Assembly (NCBI RefSeq): GCF_051465645.1
Contig: NZ_CP195790.1
Coordinates: 4,960,001 to 5,024,000, forward strand
DNA from: Planctomicrobium sp051465645
GTDB lineage: Bacteria; Planctomycetota; Planctomycetia; Planctomycetales; Planctomycetaceae
DNA: 64,000 bases
Direction of reading: 5' to 3'
How positions within the stretch are numbered: position 1 is the stretch's first letter; each line of letters begins with the position of its first letter. The notes below the pieces were generated by a model, which saw nothing but the letters and a program-made list of their open reading frames with translations, was not told the DNA's origin and made no database searches. Positions 8,824 to 16,494 of the stretch are shown here, in pieces. Both the position numbers and the translations under genes were made by a program.

Positions 8824-9308
8824 TGTATCTCTGGCGGCGAGAAGAACGTCAGCTCCTGTTAATTCACTGGTGAAAGGCGTGGGATTCGGGGAAAAGGGCT
8901 TGAAAATGCAGCGTTTTCACTGAAAAGACGCTGCATTTTGGGCCAAGCTCACTTGGAGTGATCCCGGAATTTCCGGAATGAATCCGATCAACGGGACTTG
9001 CGTTTGTCCTATCGGATTCAAGACAATTCGCGGCGGATTCTCGAAACGCTCCCGTTCCTGTATGATGGGGGCGTTTGAGTATCAGCGACGGGGCATTGAC
9101 CCCAGCGTCATGGATCCGACAACAGTGTGTGTCGTTTCATGTTCGTCTCGGCAACAATGCTGATTCCAGTCTGGAATCAGCAGCAAACATGATTCCGATG
9201 AGTCATGCAGATTTGCCGGTCAGAAGTAGTTCCCAGTATTCATTTACTACCCGGCAGCGAAAACGTGAGTTTACTGAACGGTAGTAAGACGATTTAGGTC
9301 GACGTGGC
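8824..9308 (+). other. Intergenic region, 485 bp, without a supported gene
   Basis: It holds one strong hairpin near its 5' end (listed separately) and the leader of the S1 gene. Two short open frames (about 60-70 codons, 8978-9163 and 9075-9284) overlap each other, lack ribosome sites and show no protein-like composition. Nothing else was recognised. Confidence 0.6.
8903..8939 (+). terminator. Hairpin, likely terminator after the SGNH hydrolase gene
   Basis: AAAATGCAGCG (8903-8913) and CGCTGCATTTT (8929-8939) are perfect 11-bp inverted repeats around a 15-base loop that can itself pair TTTT with AAAA. The T-tract is part of the 3' arm. It sits 80 bases after the stop codon of the SGNH gene. 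Confidence 0.7.
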
Positions 9309-10892
9309 ATGAGCACAGAAAACACCCCGCCTCAAGATGATAATTTGGTCGCCGCTTCCCAGGCAGAGCCAGAAGTACCGCCAACGGATGCTGAATCCGC
9401 TGCTGAAAGTGCAGGAAAGCGGAAGATCCAATTGAATCCGCTTGGGAGTGAGGATGCCCGAGCTGTTCCTTCTCTGGGAGGAGCAGCGACACCAGCAGCG
9501 AACGCAGCACCTGTTTCAATTCCAGCTGCGAACGATGCTGATGTTGAAGCGGCAATTGCAGAAGTCGTCAGTCAGGTTGCTGCTCCGTCAGCCAAAGATG
9601 CGACTCCTCCAGGTCCAGCTGAAGCAGTTGAGATTCCAGGTGCAGAACCAATTGAAGCCTCGATCGAAGCAGCGATTGAAGCTGCTATGACCGGTGGAAG
9701 TCTGCCTGATTCGGCCGCTCCGATTGCTGCGCCTGCAACGGATCTCGAACAGCTGACTCCGGGACAGAAGATTTCCGGCGTTGTTCAGTCCGTCAGCGGC
9801 GACAGCGTGTTTGTCGACTTCGGCCTGCGTCTTTCCGGGGCGGTTCCATTTCGTCAGTTCGACGCCAAGAACCCACCGAAGGTTGGAGACACTCTGGAAG
9901 TCGTCTTCGACAAGATTGACGAAGCAGAAGGTCTGATTGTTGCCAATCGTCCTCGCGGCACTTCACAAGTGAAGGGCGACTGGGATTCAATTGCTCCGGA
10001 TCAGGTCGTTGAGTGCGTCGTCACCAAGACGAACAAAGGTGGTCTGGAAGTCACAGTCAGTCGATTGCGTGGATTTATTCCGGCAAGTCAGGTTGAAATC
10101 GGATTCGTTGCTGACCTGAACGTCTATGTGGGGCAGAAATTCCGCGTTCGGGTGACGGAAGTGAACCCTGCAAAACGCAAGCTGGTTCTGAGCCGTCGGG
10201 CTCTGCTGGCTGAAGAGCGTGAAGCCTTGAAGGTGGATCTGCTTAACGAAATTCAACCGGATCAGGTTCGCACCGGTCGTGTTAAAACGATCAAAGATTA
10301 CGGTGCGTTTGTTGATCTCGGCGGCATGGACGGATTCCTGCCAGTTGCTCAGATGAGCTGGGTCCGCATCGGACATCCTTCAGAAGTTCTGCAGGAAGGT
10401 CAGGAGATCGAGGTTAAGGTTCTTTCAATCGATCGTGAGAAGAACCGAATTAGCCTCGGCATGCGACAGCTTTCAGCGAACCCATGGCGATCAGCTGAAG
10501 ACAAGTATGCTCAGGGAAGCACTGTGACCGGTCGGGTCACTCGTGTTGAAGCCTTTGGTGCATTTGTTGAGCTTGAGCCGGGAATCGAAGGCCTCATTCA
10601 CATCAGTGAACTGGAGCATCGACGTATCAAACGAGTGACCGAGATTCTGAACGTCGGCGACACTGCTGAGGTTCAGGTGATCGAAGTCGATCCGAAAAAG
10701 AAGCGGATTAGCCTGTCAGCGAAAGCTCTGAAAGAGAAGCCACCTGAGATGGTTCGTCCTAAAGACGAAGATCTGTCTCCGGGCAAAGGTCAGGCTTACG
10801 AGCGGAAACGCAAAGAGCCTCTCAAGGGCGGAACCGGCGATCCAAAGCAGCGCGGTGGATTGTTTGGCAATCCTCGTGACTTCAATTCGTAA
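9309..10892 (+). CDS. rpsA: 30S ribosomal protein S1-like protein with four S1 domains
   Basis: The product has 527 residues. The first 150 form a low-complexity, Ala/Glu/Pro-rich acidic stretch with no recognisable domain. Four S1 (OB-fold) RNA-binding repeats follow, roughly at 152-220, 232-300, 318-388 and 404-475. The last two carry the classic signature: GRVKTIKDYGAFVDLGGMDG and GRVTRVEAFGAFVELEPGIEGLIHISEL. A basic, Gly-rich tail ends the protein. Bacterial S1 proteins bring mRNA to the 30S subunit; E. coli S1 has six repeats, other phyla four to six. The long N-terminal extension replaces the usual ribosome-anchoring repeats, so ribosomal S1 versus a paralogue is not certain. No strong Shine-Dalgarno precedes the ATG, which is common for S1 genes. 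Confidence 0.85.
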   Translation: MSTENTPPQDDNLVAASQAEPEVPPTDAESAAESAGKRKIQLNPLGSEDARAVPSLGGAATPAANAAPVSIPAANDADVEAAIAEVVSQVAAPSAKDATPPGPAEAVEIPGAEPIEASIEAAIEAAMTGGSLPDSAAPIAAPATDLEQLTPGQKISGVVQSVSGDSVFVDFGLRLSGAVPFRQFDAKNPPKVGDTLEVVFDKIDEAEGLIVANRPRGTSQVKGDWDSIAPDQVVECVVTKTNKGGLEVTVSRLRGFIPASQVEIGFVADLNVYVGQKFRVRVTEVNPAKRKLVLSRRALLAEEREALKVDLLNEIQPDQVRTGRVKTIKDYGAFVDLGGMDGFLPVAQMSWVRIGHPSEVLQEGQEIEVKVLSIDREKNRISLGMRQLSANPWRSAEDKYAQGSTVTGRVTRVEAFGAFVELEPGIEGLIHISELEHRRIKRVTEILNVGDTAEVQVIEVDPKKKRISLSAKALKEKPPEMVRPKDEDLSPGKGQAYERKRKEPLKGGTGDPKQRGGLFGNPRDFNS

Positions 10893-10957
10893 TATGAGTT
10901 GAAATGCAGGCTCTCAGGTGATCTGAGAGAGTGCATTCGAGTCTGAGAAATCAGCAG

Positions 10958-10997
10958 AGCAGGGGAGTCAGCTACGGTTGGCTCCCCTGCTTTTTTT
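10958..10997 (+). terminator. Rho-independent terminator after the S1 gene
   Basis: AGCAGGGGAG (10958-10967) pairs with CTCCCCTGCT (10982-10991), a perfect 10-bp stem followed by a run of seven T. It lies between the plus-strand S1 gene and the minus-strand PGPGW gene, which converge, so it may serve both. Confidence 0.93.
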
Positions 10998-11077
10998 GTT
11001 GGCAGTTCGGTGTTACACCAAGGGTGTGCCAGTCATGTGACATGAAACCAGCGGTGTGAGCGATTGTGAAGCGTGGA

Positions 11078-11584
11078 CTATTTGTGATCTTGTGTCTGAT
11101 GGCTGCTGTCGTCCCGCTGGTGAACATCAACTTGATGAGCGTCGGGATGGCCCGTTTCACCTGAGTGATGGTGTTCGGGGAACTTGAGCTCACAGCAGTT
11201 TCCTTTTCGTCTGAGCCAGTTCAGGCTCCGTTGGACTGACGGCATCCGCAGGCCCTTTCTCAGAAATTCATGTTTGCCGGGAAGATCCATCAGCGCCAGC
11301 CCCAAGAGGAGCCACGGGACACCGGGCCCTGGAAGAAAGGAAAAAGCGATGCCAGTCGCAAGCATGGCCGCTCCGAGGATGTTCCGTATCACGACCCAGG
11401 CTGCATGAAGAATGGGGTGTCGGTCGTGTGGACGATGTCCTGTACGCAGGAAGAAGTCAGCAGGGATCAGGCAGATTAAAAGCCAAAGGATGCCAAAGGT
11501 CACCACGCTCGTTACGAGCATCACCACAAACCAGATCGCAGCTGCGGCCCAGAGTGAATTCGGTAATCCAAGCATCTCTGCCAT
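11078..11584 (-). CDS. PGPGW-family small membrane protein
   Basis: The 168-residue protein has two hydrophobic segments near the N-terminus (about residues 12-40) and a third around 70-98 containing FSFLPGPGVPWLLLGLALMD, the hallmark of the putative transmembrane PGPGW family (here PGPGVPW). The C-terminal 55 residues are polar and His-rich (EFLRKGLRMPS, then HHHSGETGHPDAHQVDVH), presumably cytoplasmic and possibly metal-binding. The function of the family is unknown. The gene stands alone on the minus strand, converging on the S1 gene; the shared terminator at 10958-10997 lies just past its stop. Confidence 0.75.
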   Translation of the reverse strand: MAEMLGLPNSLWAAAAIWFVVMLVTSVVTFGILWLLICLIPADFFLRTGHRPHDRHPILHAAWVVIRNILGAAMLATGIAFSFLPGPGVPWLLLGLALMDLPGKHEFLRKGLRMPSVQRSLNWLRRKGNCCELKFPEHHHSGETGHPDAHQVDVHQRDDSSHQTQDHK

Positions 11585-12169
11585 GCAGAGTCGACTTTCC
11601 GGGGTTCTTCAGGCAGATCACTTAACTAAACGAAGTCAGGCTGTAACCGGAACATGTCTGCTCTGTTTCCCGGTCGACTCGTTGTCGGTGCCATCGGCGT
11701 CCGTGGGGCACCTCATTGACGGGCTTGCGGGTATTCTACGGAAGAATCTGCAGTCGTCTGTATCAGGGAATCCCATTTTGAGGGGGAAACGATGAATTCC
11801 ACCCTGCGGATATGGTCAGTCAGCTTTATCGTGAACGGTGATCAATCAAAGTTGACAAATCCGATGGGGAAGGCATGAAAATTTGATCAGTTTGGTCTAT
11901 CGTGTGCACTGGTGCGAGGGCACTTTTTCAAAGTGATTCCGGCAACGGATTCTTTGGTGTGTCAGTCCGTAACCCCATGATTTATATTAGTTTATCCCAA
12001 GGATTAACGTCAGGTGCCGGACATCTGCTGTTGATGCCAAGGTGATTTCGCACCAACCCCGGGAGAAGCCTGCCGTGCTGAGAGGCATGGGCTGTGGAAC
12101 GAACGCCGGGAGTTGAGTGTTCATTAAAAGACGGTCGTTTCAGGACGGTCGACGAGCGGAGTTTGTGAC
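11585..12169 (+). other. Intergenic region and leader of the pheT-like gene, 585 bp
   Basis: This gap separates the divergent PGPGW and pheT-like genes. A TTGACA at 11852-11857 has an ATGAAA 17 bases on and could be a weak promoter. The last 160 bases contain a cluster of hairpins (listed separately) and a direct repeat GACGGTCG at about 12131 and 12145. No protein-coding frame in it is convincing. Confidence 0.5.
12011..12110 (+). promoter_or_regulatory. Structured leader upstream of the pheT-like gene
   Basis: Three adjacent helices can be drawn: CAGGTG/CATCTG (12011-12027, one G-T pair); GGTG/CACC around a 6-base loop (12041-12054); and an outer CCCGG (12058-12062) with CCGGG (12106-12110) enclosing an inner GCC-TGCC/GGCA-GGC stem (12068-12092). 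The final hairpin ends about 60 bases before the GTG start. No T-run follows, so it does not look like a simple attenuator. It does not match a T-box, which would be the obvious candidate for an aminoacyl-tRNA synthetase gene. Confidence 0.35.
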
Positions 12170-13972
12170 GTGCCGATTATCAGTGTCGAAAGTGATTGGC
12201 TGAATCAACTGTTAGGGCGTGCTTACGCGGTTGAAGAACTGGCTGATTCGCTCGAGCAAATTGGCTGCGATGTCGACGATGTGCTCGAAATTGATCGCTT
12301 TCGTTGCCCGAAGTGCGAACAGATCGTTGAGGCGTCTCTTGGTGCCGACACGACCAGCCGTTGCAACTGGTGTGAGTACGAGCAGGAAAACGCATTTGAA
12401 CGCGTTGGACGCAGTACCGTCATTCGTCTTGATCTTCTTGCCGCTCGCCCGGACCTGTTTGACGTGGGCGGAATCGCTCGCGCATTGAAAGGCTATCTGG
12501 GGCTGGTCGACGGGTTGCCAGAGTATTCTGCCACTCCGTCCGGGCTCGTCGTGAATGTGGACGCTGCGGTGAACAGTGAGGACTGTCAGCGACCGTTCAT
12601 TCGTTGTGCGGTCATTGAAATGCCGGCCATTAACGATGTGACTCTTGTCTCGTTGATGAAGCTGCAGGAAGCGTTGCATTGGGGCGTTGGCCGCGATCGT
12701 AAGCTGGCGTCAATCGGGGTGTATAACCTTGATGCGATTCAAGGACCGATCACCTATACGACAATCGATCCTGACACGGAACGCTTTGAACCATTGGGTC
12801 GCGCTGGCGAACCGATGACAGGGCGTGAGGTTCTGGAGAAGCATCCAAAGGGGATTGGATACGCTCGATTACTTGCTGATCACAAGCGGTATCCTGTGCT
12901 GAAAGATGCCAAAGGGACCGTGTTGTCCATGCCGCCGATTATTAACAGCGAATCGACGAAGGTAAAACATGGGTCGACTCGCCTGTTTGTGGATGTGACC
13001 GGGATCAGCCTGTCTGCGGTGATCAAATCACTGGATACATTCGTCTCGTCGTTGCTTGAGTTAGGAGGGACGGCTCAGACTGTTCAGATTCTCGGGGGCG
13101 ATGTGCCTGAACTGGTCTCGCCCGATCTGAGCCCACGATCAATGGAGATTGAACTGAGTGCGGCCAAACGCTGGTTGGGGTTGCCACTTGATGAAGCAAC
13201 TCTGGTGAAATCGCTCCGTCGGATGCGGTTGGATGCGACACCGGTTCAAGGTGATTCGAACCGGTTCTCGGTCTGCTTCCCGGCCCTTCGAACCGACTTC
13301 AAACATATGGTCGACGTCTTTGAAGACCTCGCCATCGGGTTCGGTTACAAGAACATTGTGCCGAGTCTGGCAAGTCAGGCGACGACCGGCCTGGGACGTC
13401 CGGAAGAAGATGCGAGTGAGCCGGTTCGCAGTGTGCTGCTGGGACTCGGATACTCGGAGATCATGAGTCTTCCGATGACGACGGAAGATCTGCACTTCGG
13501 GAAATTCCGCCTGCCGGTTCCGGAGCATTACGCACGGATTGCGAATCCGAAACTGAAGGCGATGACAGTGGTACGGTCTCACTTGATGACCGGGTTGATG
13601 GAGCATCTGCGTGAAAATCGCCGCGCTCCGCTACCGCTGCAGTTCTTCGAACTTGATAACGTCACCGTTCTCGATTCGGCTGCGGAAACGGGTGCCCGAG
13701 AGGAACGACACCTCTCTGTTGTGATCATGGGGAAAGAGGCAAGTTACGCAACGCTGCGATCAGTTGTTGATGCACTGCTGTTTGAATTGCAGTTGACTGG
13801 CACTTACACCGCTGATGATCATCGCTCGTTCATCACTGGTCGCGTTGCCGCATTGAAAACCGATGGAGAAGTGTCCGGGGTTCTTGGCGAACTTCATCCG
13901 GAAGTGATTCTTGGCTTCGGTCTCGATCACCCGGTCGCTATTGCCGAACTGAAGATTCTGAACGTTAAGTAA
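12170..13972 (+). CDS. pheT: Phenylalanine--tRNA ligase beta subunit, archaeal/eukaryotic type
   Basis: The 600-residue protein begins MPIISVESDWLNQLLGRAYA, matching the short PheRS beta chain of archaea and eukaryotes rather than the roughly 800-residue bacterial form: the EMAP/YtpR tRNA-binding domain and the C-terminal anticodon-binding domain are absent. The B3/4 editing-like region covers about 85-270, B5 about 300-385 (ELSAAKRWLGLPLDEATLVKSL) and the catalytic-core-like module the C-terminal part, ending in GVLGELHPEVILGFGLDHPV. An insertion at residues 46-68 holds a four-Cys ribbon (CPKC and CNWC), not usual for the family. It pairs with PheS to charge tRNA-Phe; pheS is not adjacent. 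GTG start with GGAG about 10 bases upstream. Confidence 0.88.
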   Translation: MPIISVESDWLNQLLGRAYAVEELADSLEQIGCDVDDVLEIDRFRCPKCEQIVEASLGADTTSRCNWCEYEQENAFERVGRSTVIRLDLLAARPDLFDVGGIARALKGYLGLVDGLPEYSATPSGLVVNVDAAVNSEDCQRPFIRCAVIEMPAINDVTLVSLMKLQEALHWGVGRDRKLASIGVYNLDAIQGPITYTTIDPDTERFEPLGRAGEPMTGREVLEKHPKGIGYARLLADHKRYPVLKDAKGTVLSMPPIINSESTKVKHGSTRLFVDVTGISLSAVIKSLDTFVSSLLELGGTAQTVQILGGDVPELVSPDLSPRSMEIELSAAKRWLGLPLDEATLVKSLRRMRLDATPVQGDSNRFSVCFPALRTDFKHMVDVFEDLAIGFGYKNIVPSLASQATTGLGRPEEDASEPVRSVLLGLGYSEIMSLPMTTEDLHFGKFRLPVPEHYARIANPKLKAMTVVRSHLMTGLMEHLRENRRAPLPLQFFELDNVTVLDSAAETGAREERHLSVVIMGKEASYATLRSVVDALLFELQLTGTYTADDHRSFITGRVAALKTDGEVSGVLGELHPEVILGFGLDHPVAIAELKILNVK

Positions 13973-14117
13973 GTACGCTTTCAACTGAAGTCGCTCAACT
14001 CCAGTCTGTTTACATCAGGCACCTGACCTTTCGGGTGTCTGATGCATTTCATGGATTGCCTGTTGAGGCCAGTTACGATTGCAACGAACTTGTGTCCCTG
14101 TCAAAGAACTGAGTGTG

Positions 14118-14792
14118 ATGGCGTCCCAGCAAATTCGTTGCGTCGTTTTTGATGCCGTTGGGACGTTGATTCACCCTGAACCATCTGTTTCTCAGGTGTA
14201 CTTCGACGCTGCGAGGAAGTTCGGGAACGATGTCTCTGTTGATGAGATTCGTGTCCGCTTTCGCAAATTGATGTCGGGGCGCCCGGCAACCCTTCAGACA
14301 GATGAAGCGAGTGAACGCGAATTCTGGCGGAATGCGGTTCAGTTTGTTGTCGGGGAAGTGTCTGACCCTTCAGCCTGCTTTGAAGAGTTGTATCGACACT
14401 TCGCCCTGCCGGAAAACTGGCGAGTCAGTCCGGGAACGGCTGAGACGTTAGAGACGCTTGCCAGAAGAGGTGTCACCGTTTGCATCGCCTCCAATTTTGA
14501 CGAGCGTCTGATTGAGATCGTCAACGGGAAGGCGGAGCTGAAAGAAATACAGCATCTGTTTGTGTCATCTGTATTAGGATGGCGGAAGCCTGCTCCGGAG
14601 TTTTATGCTGCGATCGCTGCTGCTGTGCCGGTTGCGATGAATGAAATATTGATGGTGGGTGATGATTACGAACTTGATGTCGCCGCATCGATTGACGTGG
14701 GGATGAATGCCCTACATCTCACGACGGAGATCGCAGGGCCCGGGACGATTCAGACGATTCCAGAAGTCCTGCACTATTGTGGAATGGCTTGA
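14118..14792 (+). CDS. HAD-superfamily hydrolase, haloacid dehalogenase/REG-2 type
   Basis: I start at the ATG 14118 (224 residues), just before the first motif; a TTG at 14079 would add 13 residues with no support. Motif I is VVFDAVGTLIHP: nucleophile Asp12 is present, but the second Asp of the DxDxT phosphatase motif is Val, as in haloacid-dehalogenase and REG-2-like members. Motif II is the ASN after VTVC (about 128), motif III Lys lies in GWRKPAPEFY, and motif IV is MVGDDYELDVAAS. A helical C1 cap lies between motifs I and II. Substrate unknown; phosphatase or dehalogenase activity is possible. The next gene begins 32 bases downstream. Confidence 0.85.
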   Translation: MASQQIRCVVFDAVGTLIHPEPSVSQVYFDAARKFGNDVSVDEIRVRFRKLMSGRPATLQTDEASEREFWRNAVQFVVGEVSDPSACFEELYRHFALPENWRVSPGTAETLETLARRGVTVCIASNFDERLIEIVNGKAELKEIQHLFVSSVLGWRKPAPEFYAAIAAAVPVAMNEILMVGDDYELDVAASIDVGMNALHLTTEIAGPGTIQTIPEVLHYCGMA

Positions 14793-14824
14793 TTCTCCTG
14801 ATCGCGAGAACATGTGGTGAGACT

Positions 14825-15802
14825 ATGGAAGAGAAAAAGTCGTCGGCTGGATTGCTGATGGTCCTCGTTAATGGACTGTGTCTCTTCACAGTGCTTGGGT
14901 TTCTTCTTCGTGTCACGATTCGCGATTTCTGGCACGTTCCTGGCGTGTTCTTTTACATGACACCGTTGCCAATTCTTGCCGTCGCGGGAGCCGTTTGCTT
15001 CCTTGCGTATTCCACATCGAAATTACATCGGCGTACTTTTCTTTGTGCGGCCATTCTTGTCATCACGATTCCATGGTTGCTCGCACAGGATTTTCGCTGG
15101 CAGGGTGCAGAACCGGTTGTCACATCAAGCGACCAACCGTTGAGAGTTCTGTTCTGGAATGTCGCACGACGAGATGACCTGACTGCGACTTTGAATGAGA
15201 TTCGCTCGGCCAACGCCGATGTTGTCGGGTTGGTTGAACTGACTGGAGCGACTGAGGACCGTCGAGCACTATTGAGAGAGACGCTACCTGAATACGGCGT
15301 CAGCGTGTTAGGGAGCAATATGTATCTGCTCGCCAAAGGAGAGAGCGGTGAATCCGTTCCGAGAGAGCTCGGAGGGAATTCAGCGGCACGTACTTTAGAA
15401 GTCAGAGTACGGGGAGAGTTGTGGCGAATTTTGTTGGTCGATATCGATTCGGATTTGAAACGGTCGCGGTCACGGGATCTGCAGATGCTCGCCGAGTTCT
15501 GTACGGACTACGCAGACCAGAATTTGATTGTGATGGGCGACTTCAATACGCCAATCGATTCACTTCATTATGCCGGTTTGCGTCAGTCGCATCGTGAGCT
15601 ATACGAAGTTGCAGGAAGTGGGTATTCACCAACCTGGCCAGTGCCGCTGCCTGTCCTGCGGATTGATCAGATGTGGTTCAATTCACGTGTCACACCGGTC
15701 GGGTATCGTAAGATCACGACATCGCTGTCTGATCATAGTGCGTTAGAAGGAGCGTTTCTCGTCAATCGAGATGCGGGACCTGCCGCCGAACCTTCAAGAT
15801 GA
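14825..15802 (+). CDS. Membrane-anchored endonuclease/exonuclease/phosphatase (EEP) family protein
   Basis: With ATG 14825 the protein has 325 residues: three N-terminal membrane segments (about 8-30, 39-62 and 69-87) and a C-terminal EEP domain. Visible EEP motifs are LRVLFWNVAR, ADVVGLVELTG (metal-binding Glu), LIVMGDFNTPID (catalytic Asp and Asn), RIDQMWFNS and LSDHSALEGAF (catalytic Asp-His). The domain faces the outside if the third segment exits there. The family includes nucleases, sphingomyelinases and inositol phosphatases; planctomycete membrane-anchored forms are uncharacterised. The frame can be extended to 14777, overlapping the HAD gene, but no ribosome site supports that. Confidence 0.85.
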   Translation: MEEKKSSAGLLMVLVNGLCLFTVLGFLLRVTIRDFWHVPGVFFYMTPLPILAVAGAVCFLAYSTSKLHRRTFLCAAILVITIPWLLAQDFRWQGAEPVVTSSDQPLRVLFWNVARRDDLTATLNEIRSANADVVGLVELTGATEDRRALLRETLPEYGVSVLGSNMYLLAKGESGESVPRELGGNSAARTLEVRVRGELWRILLVDIDSDLKRSRSRDLQMLAEFCTDYADQNLIVMGDFNTPIDSLHYAGLRQSHRELYEVAGSGYSPTWPVPLPVLRIDQMWFNSRVTPVGYRKITTSLSDHSALEGAFLVNRDAGPAAEPSR

Positions 15803-15863
15803 TCTGCGGTCCAGCAGTGTGCTTTCCATTCGCATTCACTCGATGTTTGCGATCAATGAAAAA

Positions 15864-15903
15864 AGCGGAATGGTGCCCTGAATGCAGGGACACCTATTCC
15901 GCT
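15864..15903. terminator. Bidirectional terminator hairpin between convergent genes
   Basis: AGCGGAAT (15864-15871) and ATTCCGCT (15896-15903) form the base of a long stem continued by GTG/CAC and CCTG/CAGG, with a run of A before it and a T/C-rich stretch after it. It lies between the EEP gene (plus) and the lipoprotein gene (minus). Confidence 0.85.
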
Positions 15904-15954
15904 CTCTTATTAGTGCCGACCATTCTCGCGACCCAATGATTGGGGCCTGCGGGA

Positions 15955-16383
15955 TTACTTCTTCATCTCAATGTCGAACGTCTCTGCTGACGTTGAAGAA
16001 ACTGTGACCTTCAACCCGGAGGTGTTTGGATTGTGATATTTAGGTGGAATGTTTTTAACCGGCTTAAGTGAGGTTCCACCTGGGCTGGTTGCTGTGTCTG
16101 GTATGACGATCAGTGGTGGGGTGACAGTGACTTTGTATTCCCCCAGTGAAAGGCCTGGATTTCCAGACCCTTGGACATTGTAGGTCCCGTCCTCTTTGAT
16201 TTTGACCTGAACAGAGACACCCTCTCCTGCTGGAATGAAGGTGACCTCTCCTTCGGAAACAGGTTCACCATCATAGGTAACCTTGCCGGAGAGAGTTCCC
16301 AGCTCCTTCGAGCTGGACTTCGAACATCCAGAGAATGGCAATGCGACCAGACAGATCGTCAGGGCAAGAAGAAATTGTTTCAT
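15955..16383 (-). CDS. Small lipoprotein with a transthyretin-like / carboxypeptidase-regulatory-like domain
   Basis: Starting at the ATG whose complement is 16381-16383, the product has 142 residues: basic MKQF, a hydrophobic segment, and LPFSGC as lipobox with Cys near residue 20. A longer frame to 16455 would run through a strong hairpin and hide the signal. The mature part carries the same pattern as the 2077-2508 protein: SGKVTYDGEPVSEGEVTFIP, then LGEYKVTV, then IPPKYHNPNTSGLKVTV, then a final FDIEMKK strand. It follows the DUF1559 gene on the same strand, repeating the module at 0.85-2.5 kb. Probably an outer-layer protein; role unknown. Confidence 0.85.
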   Translation of the reverse strand: MKQFLLALTICLVALPFSGCSKSSSKELGTLSGKVTYDGEPVSEGEVTFIPAGEGVSVQVKIKEDGTYNVQGSGNPGLSLGEYKVTVTPPLIVIPDTATSPGGTSLKPVKNIPPKYHNPNTSGLKVTVSSTSAETFDIEMKK

Positions 16384-16426
16384 CGTTGTTGGGTGGCTTT
16401 GTTTCGAACCGTGAGTGAAATGAACG

Positions 16427-16460
16427 CGTCTGTGATCAACCATGTTGTTGATCACAGACG
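16427..16460 (-). terminator. Strong hairpin between the DUF1559 gene and the lipoprotein gene
   Basis: CGTCTGTGATCAAC (16427-16440) and GTTGATCACAGACG (16447-16460) are perfect 14-bp inverted repeats around a 6-base loop. There is no T-run on the minus strand, so full termination is doubtful; attenuation or mRNA protection between a highly expressed prepilin and its less expressed partner is a reasonable inference. Confidence 0.7.
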
Positions 16461-16494
16461 GTTTAAGTGTGCCAAATATCCGACCGGAACTGTC

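Noticed and set aside
8978..9284. Two short plus-strand frames before the S1 gene
   Set aside because: They overlap in different phases and lack ribosome sites; the region is better explained as leader.
12000..12169. T-box leader for the phenylalanyl-tRNA synthetase gene
   Set aside because: No T-box sequence, no antiterminator and no T-run; T-boxes are mainly a Firmicutes feature.
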